Positions 11,866 to 24,398 are shown, counted from the first letter of the stretch. The stretch is DNA of 64,000 bases from Grifola frondosa (GCA_001683735.1 LUGG01000001.1:3286001-3350000), one strand, 5' to 3'. Numbers and translations are program-made. Notes: generated from the letters alone by a model not told the origin.

Positions 11866-14800
11866 ATGGCTCCGGTAAAATCTGCCGAGAAGGACAAGGA
11901 TAGGACAGCGAATGGAGATCCTAAACCAAGACGCCGTCCCGGTCGTGTTCCTGTCTCCTGTGCTGAATGTCGGCGGTGGTCGATTGGTAAATCAGTCAGA
12001 ACGGTATTGACTTCGGGGTTCTCTGTGGCCTCAAGATTGAAGCTACGCTGTGATCGAAAGGTGAGCACGAGTGTACTCTAAATGTGATAGTATGGCTAGA
12101 GGACTGCTTTATTCTGGGGCTTTCTTTAGGTTCCATGTGAAACTTGCGTAAAGAGGGGATGCGCTGCGATCTGCCCAGAAGGTGATGATTATGGCCTTAC
12201 CGTCTGGCCAATTTCCACTGACCTTCCCGTAGGCTCCCTCACCACAGGCAAGGGAAATCGGTATGTGTTATGGTCTCAAAATCTATCGGTGTCTGAATAC
12301 ACACTTTCGCAGGCTGGCACTTGCAGACGCGGAGGAACTGCATAAGAAGATCGAACAACTGCGGAGTCGTTCGACCGCTCTTGAAGATGCCCTGAGGTCG
12401 TTACAGGCAGCTGTTTCCGATGAACCTCATGCACTACTGCAAGACGATGCTGTAGCCGGCGGTTCGTCCTCGGAGAAATCTGGCAATTCACCAGCGGATG
12501 GCCCCCTATTGAGCCGCGAAGAGGAGCAGGTTTTGGATGCATTTGGTACTTTCCTCAAGCGCTCCAAAGTTTCCATTGTCGTTCATAGCGTGGTACAGGC
12601 ACACTCACCCTTGGACTGCGTGGCGAATCGAGGTTCTTCGGGACACACATCTCGCTCTGAAGTATGTATGAGCACGATACTTGCAATAATGAGTCACTGA
12701 TTTTCGTATAGTACCTCATACATGTGAGTATCATTCCTGTTCAACGACATGAATAAAAGGAGCAAACAAGTTTGTAGGCTCCAGAAAAGCTTCAGCCGAT
12801 GACAAATGTGGCTTACCCCCGATTATCACAAGAGTTTGTCGATGAAGCCAACAAAGAATTGGATATACCGTGTGATAATGTCGGCATTGCAGCAGATTTC
12901 ATGCGTATATTACCGCCCCTGTCGCAAGCCTGTCACCTCTGCGAAATCTTTCTAGAATATGGACAATTCATGTAGGTCGTGACGCTTCATGCTGTAACAC
13001 TATTTGACAAGTTGCCTTTATTTCAGTTGGTATCCCATTCCACGATCAGTTTTATTTGATGAAATCGTTGGCGCAATGTACAGGTCTAATCCGTCAGTTG
13101 CCCATCATCTGTTTTGGTGCAATTCTCTCATACGTTTTATAGTGCGACGGGGTGCAATTTAGCGTCGACTCATGCAGCTGCGCTGTTGTTCATGGTATTT
13201 GCGTTGGCCACATTATTTGATCCGGCGCTCCCTCCCTATTCAGTGGAAGCATATGAATATTACCTCTTGGCTCGCGTTGCTCTGAGATGGGCTCCTCCTG
13301 CTCATGATACCACACTGATATCCATCCAGACGATGGTATGATCTTTCTTTATATGTATGACGATTGAATGGTCATTGTGGTGGGTAGATTTACATGACAC
13401 AATATCTCGAAATGAGTGACTGCGAACCAGCACATACCGGCTCTCACAAAGCTTGGCTACAGATTGGATTAGCTGTGAAGCTAGGCATAGTGTACGTGTG
13501 TTCCTTTTCATTTCAAACAGCTCATAAACGCAAAATTCCTGTGTACCTAGATCGGATTGCGTAAGCATCATTCACCTTGCACTGATTTAGAACGACCGTA
13601 ATATCCCTGCTGTGTCTAGACGTGAGCAGTTCAAGATGGAAACTGAGCGAATTGGAGAACTCGAAGCGTAGTTGCGTGTTTTGGCAACTCTTCTTACAGG
13701 ATACTTGGCTTGTGCGTCTTGTGTATTTTCGTTATGACCCGGCTCATACCTTCTCACTTTCAAGAGCTTCGGGTTCGGCAGACCCCCGAGTATGTCTCTA
13801 GCATTTATTGATGTCGAAATGCCTCCGTGTCCAGAGGACCAAGTGAACGAGAGCGGTCAAAGGCAGTGGGGTTGTAAGTGATTTCTTGGACTCACGGTGC
13901 ACTCAATTTTCACTATATGCACAAGTTCATCAATGGACCTGGCGTTATACTAGACTGTTGCATACAGTCATCACTACAGCCTTTGGTGCTAAGATGCCTC
14001 AGTACTCCACTATCTTAGATCTCGACAGAAGAGTGCGCGACTTTCCAGTGCCTGCCCATCTACGTATGAAGTGCGGACAGCAGGAGGACACCCCCCATCG
14101 ACTGCCTTGCAGATGCAGCGGTTGTTGGCTACGATTGTTAAAGAAACGAGTGAGCAAGCATATATATTGTGTTTGAAAGCTGACATTCTATCTCCGATTC
14201 TTTCCAGCTCTCTTGAACATACATAGGCCGTACTTCTCTCAAGCACTGAGCGACCAACCCCATGATCTTCTGAGACACAGATATGGACCATCAGTTATGG
14301 CGATCTACCGCTCGGCTTGGAGACTGCTTGCGGTGGCGAAGGAGGCCTACAGGGTGGTACCGACTCTGGCAGGAAGATTGGGACTAGTCTGGTCTCATTC
14401 GCTAGCAGGAGGAGTATGTCTGTATAGAATATCATACTCAATCATGATCTTAATTCTTTTTTCTATTACAGATCGTGATGTGCCTACTGGTTACCCGGGC
14501 TCCGTCATCCAATCTCGCACAATCATCGTTGGCAGAATTGGACAAATTATGTGTCTTGTTCGAAGAGGCTGCCAACACGTGCCAGATAGCGAGAAATAAC
14601 TTGGTGAGCTCATATCTCAACTCCTTGCGCATCGCTCCGACATAGACTGGTTCCAGGACGTAGTAAGAAAGTTACGTCGACAAGGTCACGAAGCGATGGA
14701 CAAAACACATGCTCAGGGAGACTCCGCGATGACACCCTCAGAACTGGATCGTCTTGGTGGCCGGACACATCTGATTTCCGAAACAGAAGAGCGACAGCTA

Positions 14801-15148
14801 CCCATACACTGCCACAACACTCCTGCTGTACAGTCGACAGCCACGCCCGCTTTCGAGAACGCTATTCCACAGGAGTTGATCCATCCTACCATAATGCAGG
14901 ATCTGCGCACATTCGACGGAGTTATGGACGCCTCGTTCGACTCGCCACAGCTGAACCTCGACTTCCCGTCCACTATATTCCCGCAGGGTTCCCTCGAAGG
15001 CTCTGATTTTTCGTCCTTCCCTGAGTTCGACTTTTCCGGGAGTATGTTCACCACGCATCAGCCTCCTTTGCAAAGCCCTGAGGTTCCTCCCGGCCCTCCG
15101 GTCTTGGATGCTACATGGCAAGCGTTCGTGGAACAACTAGGATTTTAG
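11866..15148 (+). CDS. Zn2Cys6 fungal transcription factor with fungal-specific TF domain
   Basis: A nuclear DNA-binding regulator. The start gives MAPVKSAEKDKDRT and a basic stretch (PRRRPGRVPVS). The zinc cluster is split by an intron after SCAECRR and continues LKLRCDRKVPCETCVKRGC then AAICPEG, supplying the six cysteines. A predicted coiled coil follows (ALADAEELHKKIEQLRSRST onward). The middle part resembles the PF04082 fungal TF domain (LFMVFALATLFDPALPPYSV, YYLLARVALRW, TLISIQTMIYMTQYL, WLQIGLAVKLGI). The C-terminus (14.7-15.15 kb) is rich in Asp, Ser, Phe and Pro, like an activation region, and ends FVEQLGF. Many introns; the exon set between 13.5 and 14.7 kb is only roughly resolved. 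It lies downstream of the Ppo gene on the same strand, but nothing shows that it controls it. Confidence 0.88.
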
Positions 15149-15684
15149 GTGTGTTGTTGGAAAATTGAGGCTTGTCCGAGTTGTTCATTCATGTCTACGT
15201 ACTCTGCATACAAATATTCACCGACTGTAATGGACTGGATTGCTGACTTCTATCGCACAAAATCGACATGTTCTCTCCAGAGTCTCCACTCTGGTACGCT
15301 GTGGCGTAGTAAGGTCACGTGCAACGTGATATTGAACTTCTTACTCTGAGGAATCGGTGGCAATGGTTCCTCTCATACTTATGGACGACTTTTCGTGTGT
15401 GCTTTTGCATGATCCGAGTAGTTCGGTATACATAATCAGATATGCATGGTGGAGCGCCTGGTCTCTGTGTCAGCCATCGGACTTCCACTTGGGTCCCCCT
15501 CGTTTTGATGCTGCCCGGAGCGCCTGACACTCGGACTTTCATATGATGGTGGCCGTCCATTTTCCAATCGTTTAATCAAACATGTCCTTCCAGCTGTGTC
15601 TCATTGGTCTCCCCCTGCGCAGCTTCCTTCGTCCTCGACAGCACGAGGGTACAGCGTGGATATTACCCACTATACCGCCGTACC
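15149..15684. other. intergenic
   Basis: Contains only short frames. Presumably the 3' end of the regulator and the promoter of the methyltransferase. An in-frame upstream ATG at 15604 could extend the methyltransferase by 27 residues. Confidence 0.5.
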
Positions 15685-17967
15685 ATGGCATCCACACCTT
15701 CGATACCTGCGCTACGGGTATCTCTTTCGTCTCCAGAGGAGTGCCTGCGTCGCGATCCACCCTTTTCATCGCCACTTGGCGCCCTCGCCCTTTTGGATGA
15801 TCTGACGGATCGTGACGACTTACCGTCTTTCGATTCACACTCTCCCGAGATGATTAAATACGGCTCACGGAAGAGATCAAGTCATTCGGGCTCACAGACA
15901 CAATCTACGCCTCTCAAGGATAGTCAATCTATAGATGTCGCTGTCTCACTAGAAATGATCACTCCTGCGACAGCACCTACAAAGTTGAAGAAGAAGAAAT
16001 CGTTGGGACAAGCTCTGAGGGTTTTCTCTTCGGACTCATCATTTAGCAAAGATAACAATGCCCTTCGTAACGCAACGAAAAAGACGAGCAAATCGGTCCC
16101 TTTTCCCTTGCGGCTGGAGGACAAGATTTCTATACCTGTTCCGCCTGTGCCTCCTCTACCGAGCGCCACACTTACAGTCGGTGGAGAGACAAAGGACACT
16201 TTTGAGGATCTAAATCGGACGGTGCTCAAACGTAATATGCCTCACCAGCCGTTTCGTCCGGAGGATGCGCCGTACATGCAGGCTTATACTCAAATGATGC
16301 TCGAGAGGTTAGTGGCCTTTACGATTCTGACAGTTCGATATGAAATATCGTCCAGTGACTTCTATATGCACGAATTACTTCGCCGATTGAACCCAAATGA
16401 TTCGCCCACTTTTCATAACTATGGCAGGAAACCTCCCTCGGATGTACTCGACCTCGGATGTGGCGAAGGTCATTGGGTTCTTCATGCCGCGAAATATTGG
16501 AAATCCTCGCACACGAAAGTGACCGGGCTAGATCTCATCGACGTCCACAACAATCATACCGGCCAAGTGTTCCCGCAGCTCGAACCAGTATCAGTACCGA
16601 AGAATGTTACTTGGATACGCAGTAATTTGTACGTGCACCTCCGTTTCGACCATTGTATCTCTCATCGCAGCGTTTACCAGCGTCAAGTATGCACTGCCAT
16701 TTTCTGACGATAGCTTCGACCTTGTCAGAATGGCTGATTTGTCACTTTGTATTCCTCGCCAACGCTGGTCATTTGTTTTCTCACAGGTTCGACGCGTCCT
16801 CAGGCCAGGAGGTCGTCTCGAGCTGATTGACGACCGCATATTCTTCCCGCCTATTCCCCCTCCTCCGCGTCGCGATACGTTTGGTCGTACCAACAATCGT
16901 CGCAGCGTCCCGATCGATAGTGACTCTGACGAGGACTCCTTGTATGTAAACACGCCAACATTCGATTCGCCCAAGGCCGTGAAAAATGGCCACGCACACT
17001 CGTCTTTGTACGAAGAGTTCCGCTCTAGTGCCGGCGTCGCGAAGCACCTGGAGACAATCTTTGATAATATGCTCATTAACAAGTACGGCATATCTCCAAA
17101 CCCTCACGAGTTCCTACGCGAGACGCTGTGCACTGTCTTTGGTGATGGGAACGCCACCTTGACGCGAACTTTTCAGTTAGCAGTCCCTTCTCGAGAGCTC
17201 GTCGAAGGCAATAGCGGTAGAATCATTGCAGAGCCCAAGCGGCATAGCGAAGACACCGAGAGGCAGAAAAGCCTGTCATGGATCGCGATGGAGTGGGACA
17301 AGAGGGACAAGAGGGCTGCGGAGAGGACAACCCCGAGTCGCGCGAGTGAGGACAGCATGGACGACCCAAGCATGCTGGACAGCCTCACGCCCAAGGCCGT
17401 GCAGGTTCTGTTTGGTAATGGGAAGATTGTAGGGTCACGCGCGGACGTTCCGTACCAACCGCCCGGCCTGTTGCTCGTCCCGTCGACGCTCATCCCATTC
17501 TCCCCCATCGAGCTCGAGATGCATGCATGCAAGAATATGAACACGCTGCTCGGATGCAAGTATGCGCTCGTGAGTTACGTCCTGGAGCAGAAGGGAGAGG
17601 ACGGATTCCTTCTGGTTGAGGAAGACGAGCTGGATGACTTGTTGTGGGATTATGACCGGTGAGTTATGCCCATGGCCTCTGCATCTAGATGATCCTCATG
17701 TACATTTTTTCCTGGAGGTTCCGGCGAAAACGGTTTAATTGGCCGTCTGAAGTCCCCGGCATACGAATGGAGGAGGAACCGGAGATATACATCTCGCCCA
17801 AACCGACGATCTTCAGACTGAACTCCGGGTCCTCTCTGCTGACTGAACGACAACGTGCATATTCCGCAGCGGCCTCTCCTCTCCTCACCGCTGGCCTGGG
17901 CGGCGAGCATATGACACACGTGCGCAATATCCAGGTCTATGAAGCTGTCAAAGTCCCCTTCCAGTGA
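15685..17967 (+). CDS. class I SAM-dependent methyltransferase with long disordered N-terminus
   Basis: The methyltransferase core starts about residue 235 with DVLDLGCGEGHWVLHAAKYW (motif I, GxGxG type) and is followed by KVTGLDLIDVH, YALPFSDDSFDLVRMADLSL and VRRVLRPGGRLELIDDRIF (post-I motifs). The first 200 residues are Ser/Pro/Lys-rich and low in structure. A long C-terminal extension ends VRNIQVYEAVKVPFQ. Three introns preserve the frame (LER/DFYM; SNF/VKYA; DYDR/FRRK). The start at 15685 has a better ATG context than the upstream in-frame ATG at 15604. About 700 residues, apparently intact. Its substrate is unknown. Relatives are often loosely called LaeA/UMTA-like, but the neighbours show no secondary-metabolite cluster. 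Confidence 0.85.
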
Positions 17968-18362
17968 TCACTTTTTTTTGTCTGTCGCAATCTTGCACTG
18001 CAATCTATCGCATACTATACGCCTTTTACTGCTATGATAGCTATACCGTCCCGCATTTACCTTGCTTAATATCCACATATGTAGCACCACAGACCGCAGA
18101 CCTGTATCTCTAGCATCCTCTACTTCATGTTCACGCACGCACGGACATTAATGTTATATGCAGAAATTAATTGTCGTCCCGCGCTGCCTCGGAATTGGAA
18201 CGACGCGACGTGTCTGGACTGTTCGCGAGTCTTTGTCAGCACCTGTGCGCGTCGGTGGCGGACAACTCAAGTAGTACTCGGGGCGTCGCACTAGTACTCA
18301 CTCACTCACTTACACACCAACGTGCTGCTCACACGGCCTACCATCAACTTCTTTCTCTTGAC
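17968..18362. other. intergenic
   Basis: Lies between the methyltransferase stop and the WLM protease start. A poly-T run lies just after the stop. No gene is supported. Confidence 0.45.
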
Positions 18363-19810
18363 ATGCCTGACATCTTCGTCAAGTCCTTCACTCATCTTAA
18401 AGATAGGCCAAGGGCCGACCAGGCCCTCCCACTCTGCAGAGGATAGCGTCGCTGGTGAAACCGATCATGCGCAAGCGCAGCTGGGTCCTGCCTGTACTCG
18501 CTGAGTTTTTCCCGGAAAGCCCCAGTCTTGTAGGTGCGTATGTTGCCTCTATTAATTTACTAATACTCATACATTGTACTCCACATGGTAGGACTGAGTC
18601 AGTGATGTTTCTCGACGTGACTTTGTCAAAACTAAGTGATTGCATAGACATCAACGAGGGGCGGAAGATTCTTTTGAGGCTCCGTCCGGCACATTCTCCT
18701 GATACATTCTGCGACATAGAGGACATCACACACACCATGCTGCACGAGGTACGTTTATCTGCTCCTGCTCCGTTATGCAAGCTCGACTGACTTGTGCGCA
18801 GCTCGCACACAATGTCCACGGCTCCCATGATGAACAATTCTACAAGTATCTCTCTGCCCTCGAGGGCGAGTATGATGCGCTGCGGCAGGCAGGATATGCA
18901 GGCGAAGGATTCTTCTCTGAAGGTTCCCGGCTGGGCATCAACATCTCTCACAATTTGCCACCGCATCTGGCTCGGCAGCAGGCACTCGCCGCGGCGGAGA
19001 AACGTAGGAAGCTCAATCTCATGTTGAGCGGCGGCGGTCGTCTCGGAGGTGCGGGGAACAGAGAGGACAAGTCACTTCGCGAGTTGGCGGCGGAGGTATG
19101 TCTCTTCATCCTTCCATTGTATATAAGCTGCACATATGCTTATCATTGCATCTTAGGCTACTGAACGGAGAATGCGCGACGAGAAGGCATGTGCATCCGG
19201 CGCTGTTGCACAGCGGGAGGCCGAGAAGGCTGCCAAGGACAGTGTAGAAGACGATGTGATTGACCTCACACAGGACTCGGACTCCGAATCAGAAATTACG
19301 ATACTGGAGTCTGGCCCTACTCCCGCATCTACGTCAGCCTCGTCCTCCCAAGCCCCGTCGTGTCCCGGTAGCGGTTACGCATCTCCTGCCTCGTCGACCT
19401 CATCCGTGTCCAGGCCGGTGAGGAGGGTTTCGCACGGCGCCGGAGGTCGCCCAAGGCTTCCTAAATCGCGCTCTTCCTCCCGCATGCCGCACCATGGGAG
19501 GAAAGTGCGGGTTATCACGCCTCCCCCTTCGCCCATCCCCCTCGACACTCCGGAAGCCGCTAGCCGCTACAGCCCTCTCGTCCCGTTGTTGGCTCCCGAG
19601 CCGTGGCCGTGCCCTCGCTGTACGCTTGTTAATAGTTCGCTATCGCTCCAGTGTGCAGCATGCATGTTGATACGACCGGCCAATAGCGCTGGCCAGATGG
19701 CCGATGCCGGGGGCTGGACGTGTAATGTATGCGGTGAATCCGGCATGTCGCACGATATCTGGTCTTGTCGGTTCTGTGGAAGTGTGAAGACCCAGAGCGC
19801 GCATGGGTGA
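18363..19810 (+). CDS. WLM-domain metalloprotease, Wss1/Spartan-like
   Basis: Wss1-type proteases cut proteins crosslinked to DNA and act with SUMO and Cdc48. The protein starts MPDIFVKSFTHLKDRPRADQ; the WLM domain continues IASLVKPIMRKRSWVLPVLA, LRLRPAHS and TMLHELAHNVHGSHDEQFY, whose HELAH is the zinc-binding HExxH with a third His downstream. A hydrophobic-acidic DVIDLTQDSDS sequence is a likely SUMO-interacting motif. Two CxxC...CxxC modules near the C-terminus (WPCPRCTLVNSSLSLQCAAC and WTCNVCGESGMSHDIWSCRF) are RanBP2-type zinc fingers. A 6-nt micro-exon (18592-18597) is needed to give the family motif GLNIN. One frame break near 18430 separates the first 25 residues from the rest; a lost base in a C-run is the simplest reading. 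Confidence 0.88.
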
Positions 19811-20333
19811 TGTGCTGATATTTTTGTTCTGTTTATTCTCGGATGACCCTTTCATCTGATTGAGCCTCTCATACCTGTATGCCTCGCATCTGAGGTAATG
19901 TATGCTGTAGTGACGATGTATCGACAGTTAGATTGTATTAATCGATGGTGTCTTATGATGTAGTTCTGGTCAGAGACTGTTTGACTTTCCGAGGAATGGT
20001 CGTTATCCGCCTTGGCAACGAAGGTATTTTCTCCGACAGAGTTGGCACTCGATTCATCGACCACTGATGTTTCCTCTATGCAAGATCCGTGGAACTGTCT
20101 ATCTCTAGGACCCATTCGAAAAAAGTGGACTAGTGCATGGTAGTTTCGAGTTGAGCGGCCCAATACAATTACACGCTTGGCGCCACAACAAAAAGGAAGA
20201 CGATAGTTCTTGGTTGCCGCAGTGAAGCATGTCCCAGTAGAACCATTGTAAAGAAATCTGATAAGACGGCCGTGTACGTAGAACAAATTGAGAGATATCA
20301 ATGAGGACCTAAGTACTTGACCATCGCAATTGT
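19811..20333. other. intergenic
   Basis: No supported gene. The minus-strand frame here has no recognisable features. It ends at the target-site duplication of the hAT-type element. Confidence 0.45.
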
Positions 20334-20341
20334 GTGGCTAG

Positions 20342-21018
20342 TAGGGCTGTCCAAGAATAAAAATATAATGCATTATAATCTCAGAATACTGATTAAATAT
20401 GATTAAATATGACCCTCGGCTGTATTCTTTTCCTGCAGAATATCATTGAATTCAATACATTGAGATACAATACAATATATTACAGGTGCTATATTTAATC
20501 ATATTTTTATAATACCGGAAGCACAGATTTTTCGAGCTGAGATGGGCGAAATTTGACGGAAGTGCACCGGTTTGGCCTTCTCCATACAGAATGTCTCAGC
20601 ATACCCAAGTTTGAAGTTTTCTTACTGATTTTAGACTCATACACTACAGTTTCCGACACATTCTCGCATTGCACGGGATGTTCTTGCCATTCCCGGAGTC
20701 AGTGTGTCGGTCGAGCATTTATTGTCACAGAGGAGACACACCCTCTCGGATGCACGCTCTTCGATGACTGCCGAATCCGCGTCGAAGACGGTGGTCACCG
20801 AGGTGTGGCTGAAGCAGGGCTTGGGAGACAATGTCACGTTGACGTCACGTACCTGGATGTATTTCAATCCACAATAAATAGAATTACATACGAATACAAT
20901 ACGAATACGATACGATACAATTCAGTAAAAATAAATACTTCTCGGCAGTGTCGAAGTATTGATATGTATCAATAATTATTGCGCTTCGAGTGTATTTAAT
21001 CGTATTTGGACAGCCCTA
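20342..21018. mobile_element. short non-autonomous hAT-type element with transposase remnant
   Basis: The ends form inverted repeats: TAGGGCTGTCCAA at 20342 and TTGGACAGCCCTA ending at 21018. They are flanked by 8-nt target repeats that match at 7 of 8 positions (GTGGCTAG at 20334-20341, CTGGCTAG at 21019-21026), as expected for hAT elements. The interior is AT-rich with repeated TTAAATATGATT-type text. It carries a coding remnant (about 20655-20835, plus strand) of the hAT C-terminal dimerisation domain. Confidence 0.85.
20655..20840 (+). pseudogene. hAT transposase C-terminal dimerisation domain fragment
   Basis: The plus-strand reading RIARDVLAIPGVSVSVEHLL, followed by SDARSSMTAESASKTVVTE and WLKQGLG, is the classic end of hAT transposases. 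Nothing of the catalytic core is present, so this is an internally deleted relic inside the short element. Confidence 0.85.
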
Positions 21019-21122
21019 CTGGCTAGCGTAATGAACGCGCCTGGCACACGCGTCGACACTTGCCCTGAAGTTCCACGTGACCGCTAGCAGTCCTTCCAGT
21101 TTTTGTCTTGGTTGGGTTGCAA

Positions 21123-22527
21123 TGCTCGCCCATCTGCGTAACGTCTCCTCTCGGAAAGCAGGTTCATCGACTGCTTGTGCTTTTCGGCGGCAGTTCACTT
21201 TCAATGCCGTTCTCCATGATGAACGCGAGAAATCACGTGTGCCTTCAAAGGGCTATGAAAATTGGTTAACGAGCGATGGTCAGAAATACAGGGAACCTTA
21301 TCGGCCCCGGAATTGGTTAGGTGGTCATATAGTTGAGTCCGTCTACCTTTTATGTTTCCCATGTACAAGCTCACCGATGCCATGCCTTTGTTACGCAGCC
21401 TTTCCCGTTAAATCCGACGTTCAAGCCGCCAACTCCAATCTCGAACCACCTCCGCACGATCATCTACAATGAATACATGTCAGACCCTGAAGTACACAGC
21501 GTCAGGAAGCTTGCGGAACAATAGGTATCAGCATCTCCCGTGTCGACGCTATCCTGAGGCTGAAAGGGTTAGAGGCCCATTGGAAGAAGGTTCGTGTGTG
21601 TTGCCGACCTGTCTTCTCTATCCTTAATATGATGAGTCCAAATCGATTAGTCTTGAAGACTTCAACGTGGTTAAAAACCTTTACATGCATGGCTTTCTGA
21701 TCTTTTATTTTTCTTGTTTCGTGAAGTTGCCTTAGTTGCTAATGAATTTTCTTCGTAGGTATAGTCGTCATTCGTCGTCTTCTGCTATTTCGAGCTGACC
21801 TGGCGCCGTTCGTCTCTTGCGGATTTATAGGAGGTGAGTTGATGTCGGCATTCATATCCTTGGTACGATCGAGAACGGGAAGACATTGCAATTCTTAATA
21901 TTATCTTGTTCTGTGCAAACAGAATTGCTGACCTGTTATCATAGAATAAACCCATCCAAACAGGATTTGTGCAAGGCATGGAAAATATTCTCGGAATCAC
22001 CGAAGATATCAAGCAGCATAAAATGCAAATGCACCGAGGCGCGCTCGAGCTGGGATCTGATGCCACTGAAGCTGACACACAATCGGAGGACGGCAACGAA
22101 GCTGCACGTCACCGTTACCAACGCTTGTTCTGGGAGCCTGTCGTTGAGGGCCAGGTTCGTCTCGCCATCGTTGCCATCAATGTTTTGACTGATGTAGTGC
22201 ACAGGAGCCCATTCTGCCTGCGATCCTGGCCAAGTCTCGGGCCGACGCGGAGAAACATTCCAAAGCAGAAGCAGAGGCTCGTTCGAATGAGGGGCTCACA
22301 GTTTTCCAGCATGAGGAGTCCCATGAGCATATCGTGGAAAGGCCGGGACGACCGTCGATTAAGTTCGTCGACGTTGGCGGCAAGTTCCTTAATATCCGGG
22401 AGCAGATGCATAGGAGGAAGGATGCTGAGAGGCGCCACAATTGAAGATGCGCCGGAGAGAGCGACGGGAGGAAGTGATCCAGGCGGCGAAGGCTAAGAAG
22501 GCGAAGTCTTCCACGCTATCCGTTTAG
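21123..22527 (+). CDS. Bot1p/mS45-like mitochondrial ribosomal small-subunit protein
   Basis: Matches the eukaryotic mitochondrial regulator family (Bot1p, mS45), needed for mitochondrial translation and respiration. The N-terminus MLAHLRNVSSRKAGSSTACA is basic and Arg/Ser-rich, like a presequence. Core text includes RPRNWLGG, PFPLNPTFKPPTPISNHLR, TIIYNEYMSDPEVHSVRKLA, GISISRVDAILRLKGLEAHW, and FVQGMENILGI. Near the end, KFVDVGGKFLNIREQMHRRK is followed by an early stop (22442-22444), but the next frame continues KMRRRERREEVIQAAKAKKA to a stop at 22525-22527, which looks like the true basic C-terminus. One base is probably missing around 22440. Confidence 0.8.
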
Positions 22528-22876
22528 TTTAGTGCTGCTATACTCACGTTGTGTTCTCGTATTAATCGGATCTTTTTGTTTGGGTGTACAAGATTGTCTA
22601 GTCCAACATGATTCGTTCAGTGTGTTGTTGTGGATCTCTACAACGCCATACAGCTAGTCCGGTGACTTGGACAATCATCGCAAACACTAATGCCTGAATA
22701 GTTCATTCACAAGTAAGTCAAAACTTACACGCCAGCAGCGGATTAATGGTTGTGGATTACAGTAAGGTATAACTTTATCCTTGAACTATAACTTTCCATG
22801 CGTAGATCATTCAATTCACCAATACACCACCGAAGTACGATTCGAAACGAAAAACGAGGACGTGTCATCCAGCTGT
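22528..22876. other. intergenic, convergent 3' ends
   Basis: It separates the convergent Bot1-like gene and the DUF6593-like gene. No gene or repeat is seen. Confidence 0.45.
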
Positions 22877-24014
22877 TCAAAACGGCGCATCAACAAGTGT
22901 TAACAGCGAAGAATCGTGCCGGAAGAAGCTGACTTCTGCTTTATTCGTCTCGCGCATCAGAACCAACACTCCCACTACGATGTGATCAAACCATCTGTGC
23001 GCGATCGGTTCAAGCACCAGCCTGCGCGGCGGCTTCGTGCTGAATGTTGCTAGCAGCGTGTTATCAAGATTGGCCTTGCACGTATGATCAGTCGGAATTT
23101 TTCTGACAGCATCACATCCACTACCTGCCACAATGAACCACTCAGCTTCCATTTTATAGTGGTCCCGTTCCCAACTCGGTAAAGCCGTACGCTGTTCAAT
23201 CTCTTAGCCACTCTCGGGCCTGTACTAAGGCAATTATTTACCTGTTCGACAAGCTCTTTGATACGACCTCCTTCAGCGGCCTGCAAACGTCACCCATGGT
23301 GATCGTCGCTGCAGCAGGCGAACCATGTCTGCAGCATCGTCAGCGGCGTACCACCGTTGATATTGAACCGCAGAACGTACTCAATCTGCGCAATAATCTC
23401 GCCATCCTCTGCCAATCCCCGCCTAACGCTCGTAATGCACGACTTGGGCATCCAGACATTAGCCCCGATGCTGATGTGGTACTGCCCGAATGCATGCGCA
23501 GTGTCAGAGTCGCCAGACAGGGTCATCGAGAATGACGAGCACTGCGAGAACCGGTACGTAACGGGGCGCGGGGGAAAAGCCGCGCTCGCATACGTGGGGA
23601 GTCCGTGCTCGTCTACCTCGGACCCGAGGGGAGAAGGAATCGCGTCCTCAGGTACCAATCCCAGCGGAGGCGACGACATGTTGCTCCGCATCCTGGCCTC
23701 ATCCGACGACGAGCGGCCAGACTCCGGCTGAGCAGCGGGAGACTCCATGCTCACGCTTGGCCTCCGTGAGGAGGTTGACGGCCGGCGTCCCCCCTCAAGG
23801 ATAGACAGTGTGCGTTCGCGCTCGATATCTGGGTCCCGTCCATCCATGCTCACTTTCGGCACGGCGAACGCTGCTGGATCGAGTACTCCCCCGGTGGGGC
23901 GGCGGCTGCTACGACGGAAAGAGAATCTGCCCGCTTTGACGTCGGGGGGAAGCCTTCCCCCAGAGAAGGAGTCTTGGAACGCCTGAACAGCGACATAGCG
24001 AGCAGGCTGGTTCT
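22877..24014 (-). CDS. conserved basidiomycete hypothetical, DUF6593-like
   Basis: Function unknown. The best reading enters at about 24014 with ARYVAVQAFQDSFSGGRLPP, then a Ser/Pro/Arg-rich disordered stretch (SILEGGRRPSTSSRRPSVSM). The structured part has VTYRFSQCSSFSMTLSGDSD, YHISIGANVWMPKSCITSVR and GEIIAQIEYVLRFN, and, after introns, TTIKWKLSGSLW, LLATFSTKPPRRLVLEPIAH and RWFDHIVVGVLVLMRE. This pattern resembles the small beta-barrel proteins grouped as DUF6593 in mushrooms; I recall the family only loosely. An ATG at 23996 lies in a different frame and ends early, so the true start is probably in an upstream exon. The 23.1-23.3 kb junctions are not resolved. Confidence 0.55.
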
Positions 24015-24305
24015 AAATTGTGAAGCTAGTGTGAGAGAGTGAATAGAACAGACGAAAGGTGCGGGTGAAGCAAAATAAGCTTTCAATACCCGTTCGACAG
24101 ACCATTAAATAATATCACAGCGCTCAGAAGCTTTACGGGATAGGCAGGTATGAATGCACGAATCCGGACCCCCCTAAGCCCGCGCCCGACTCGGTGGAGA
24201 GGTGTGTGTTTCAAGGCTGGACACTACTGCGTAGTCTGATGGTCGCTGTGTAAATGTGAGCGCGGTGCACGGCGCCGGTGTGAAAAGACGCCGTTTGTTG
24301 AAAGG
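24015..24305. other. intergenic
   Basis: Upstream of the DUF6593-like gene. No motif or gene can be supported. Confidence 0.4.
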
Positions 24306-24398
24306 AGGAGCCATTTTTGACATTGACGACCTGCGCATCAAGATGTGGGTACCGGGTAAGCTATACAACTTAGTCAGTGGCTGCGATCCGGATTCGCG
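24306..24398 (+). repeat. copy A of a diverged 95-nt direct repeat
   Basis: Shares GACATTGAC, CGCATCAAG, CCGGGT and CCCGGATTCGCG-like blocks, in the same order and spacing, with 26516-26615. It lies within an open frame (24256-24552, GAIFDIDDLRIKMW), but no family is recognised. The two copies bracket the alpha/beta-hydrolase pseudogene. Confidence 0.7.

Noticed and set aside
6701..15148. Ppo gene plus adjacent regulator and methyltransferase as a biosynthetic cluster
   Set aside because: No core synthase, transporter or tailoring set is present; neighbours are housekeeping genes.
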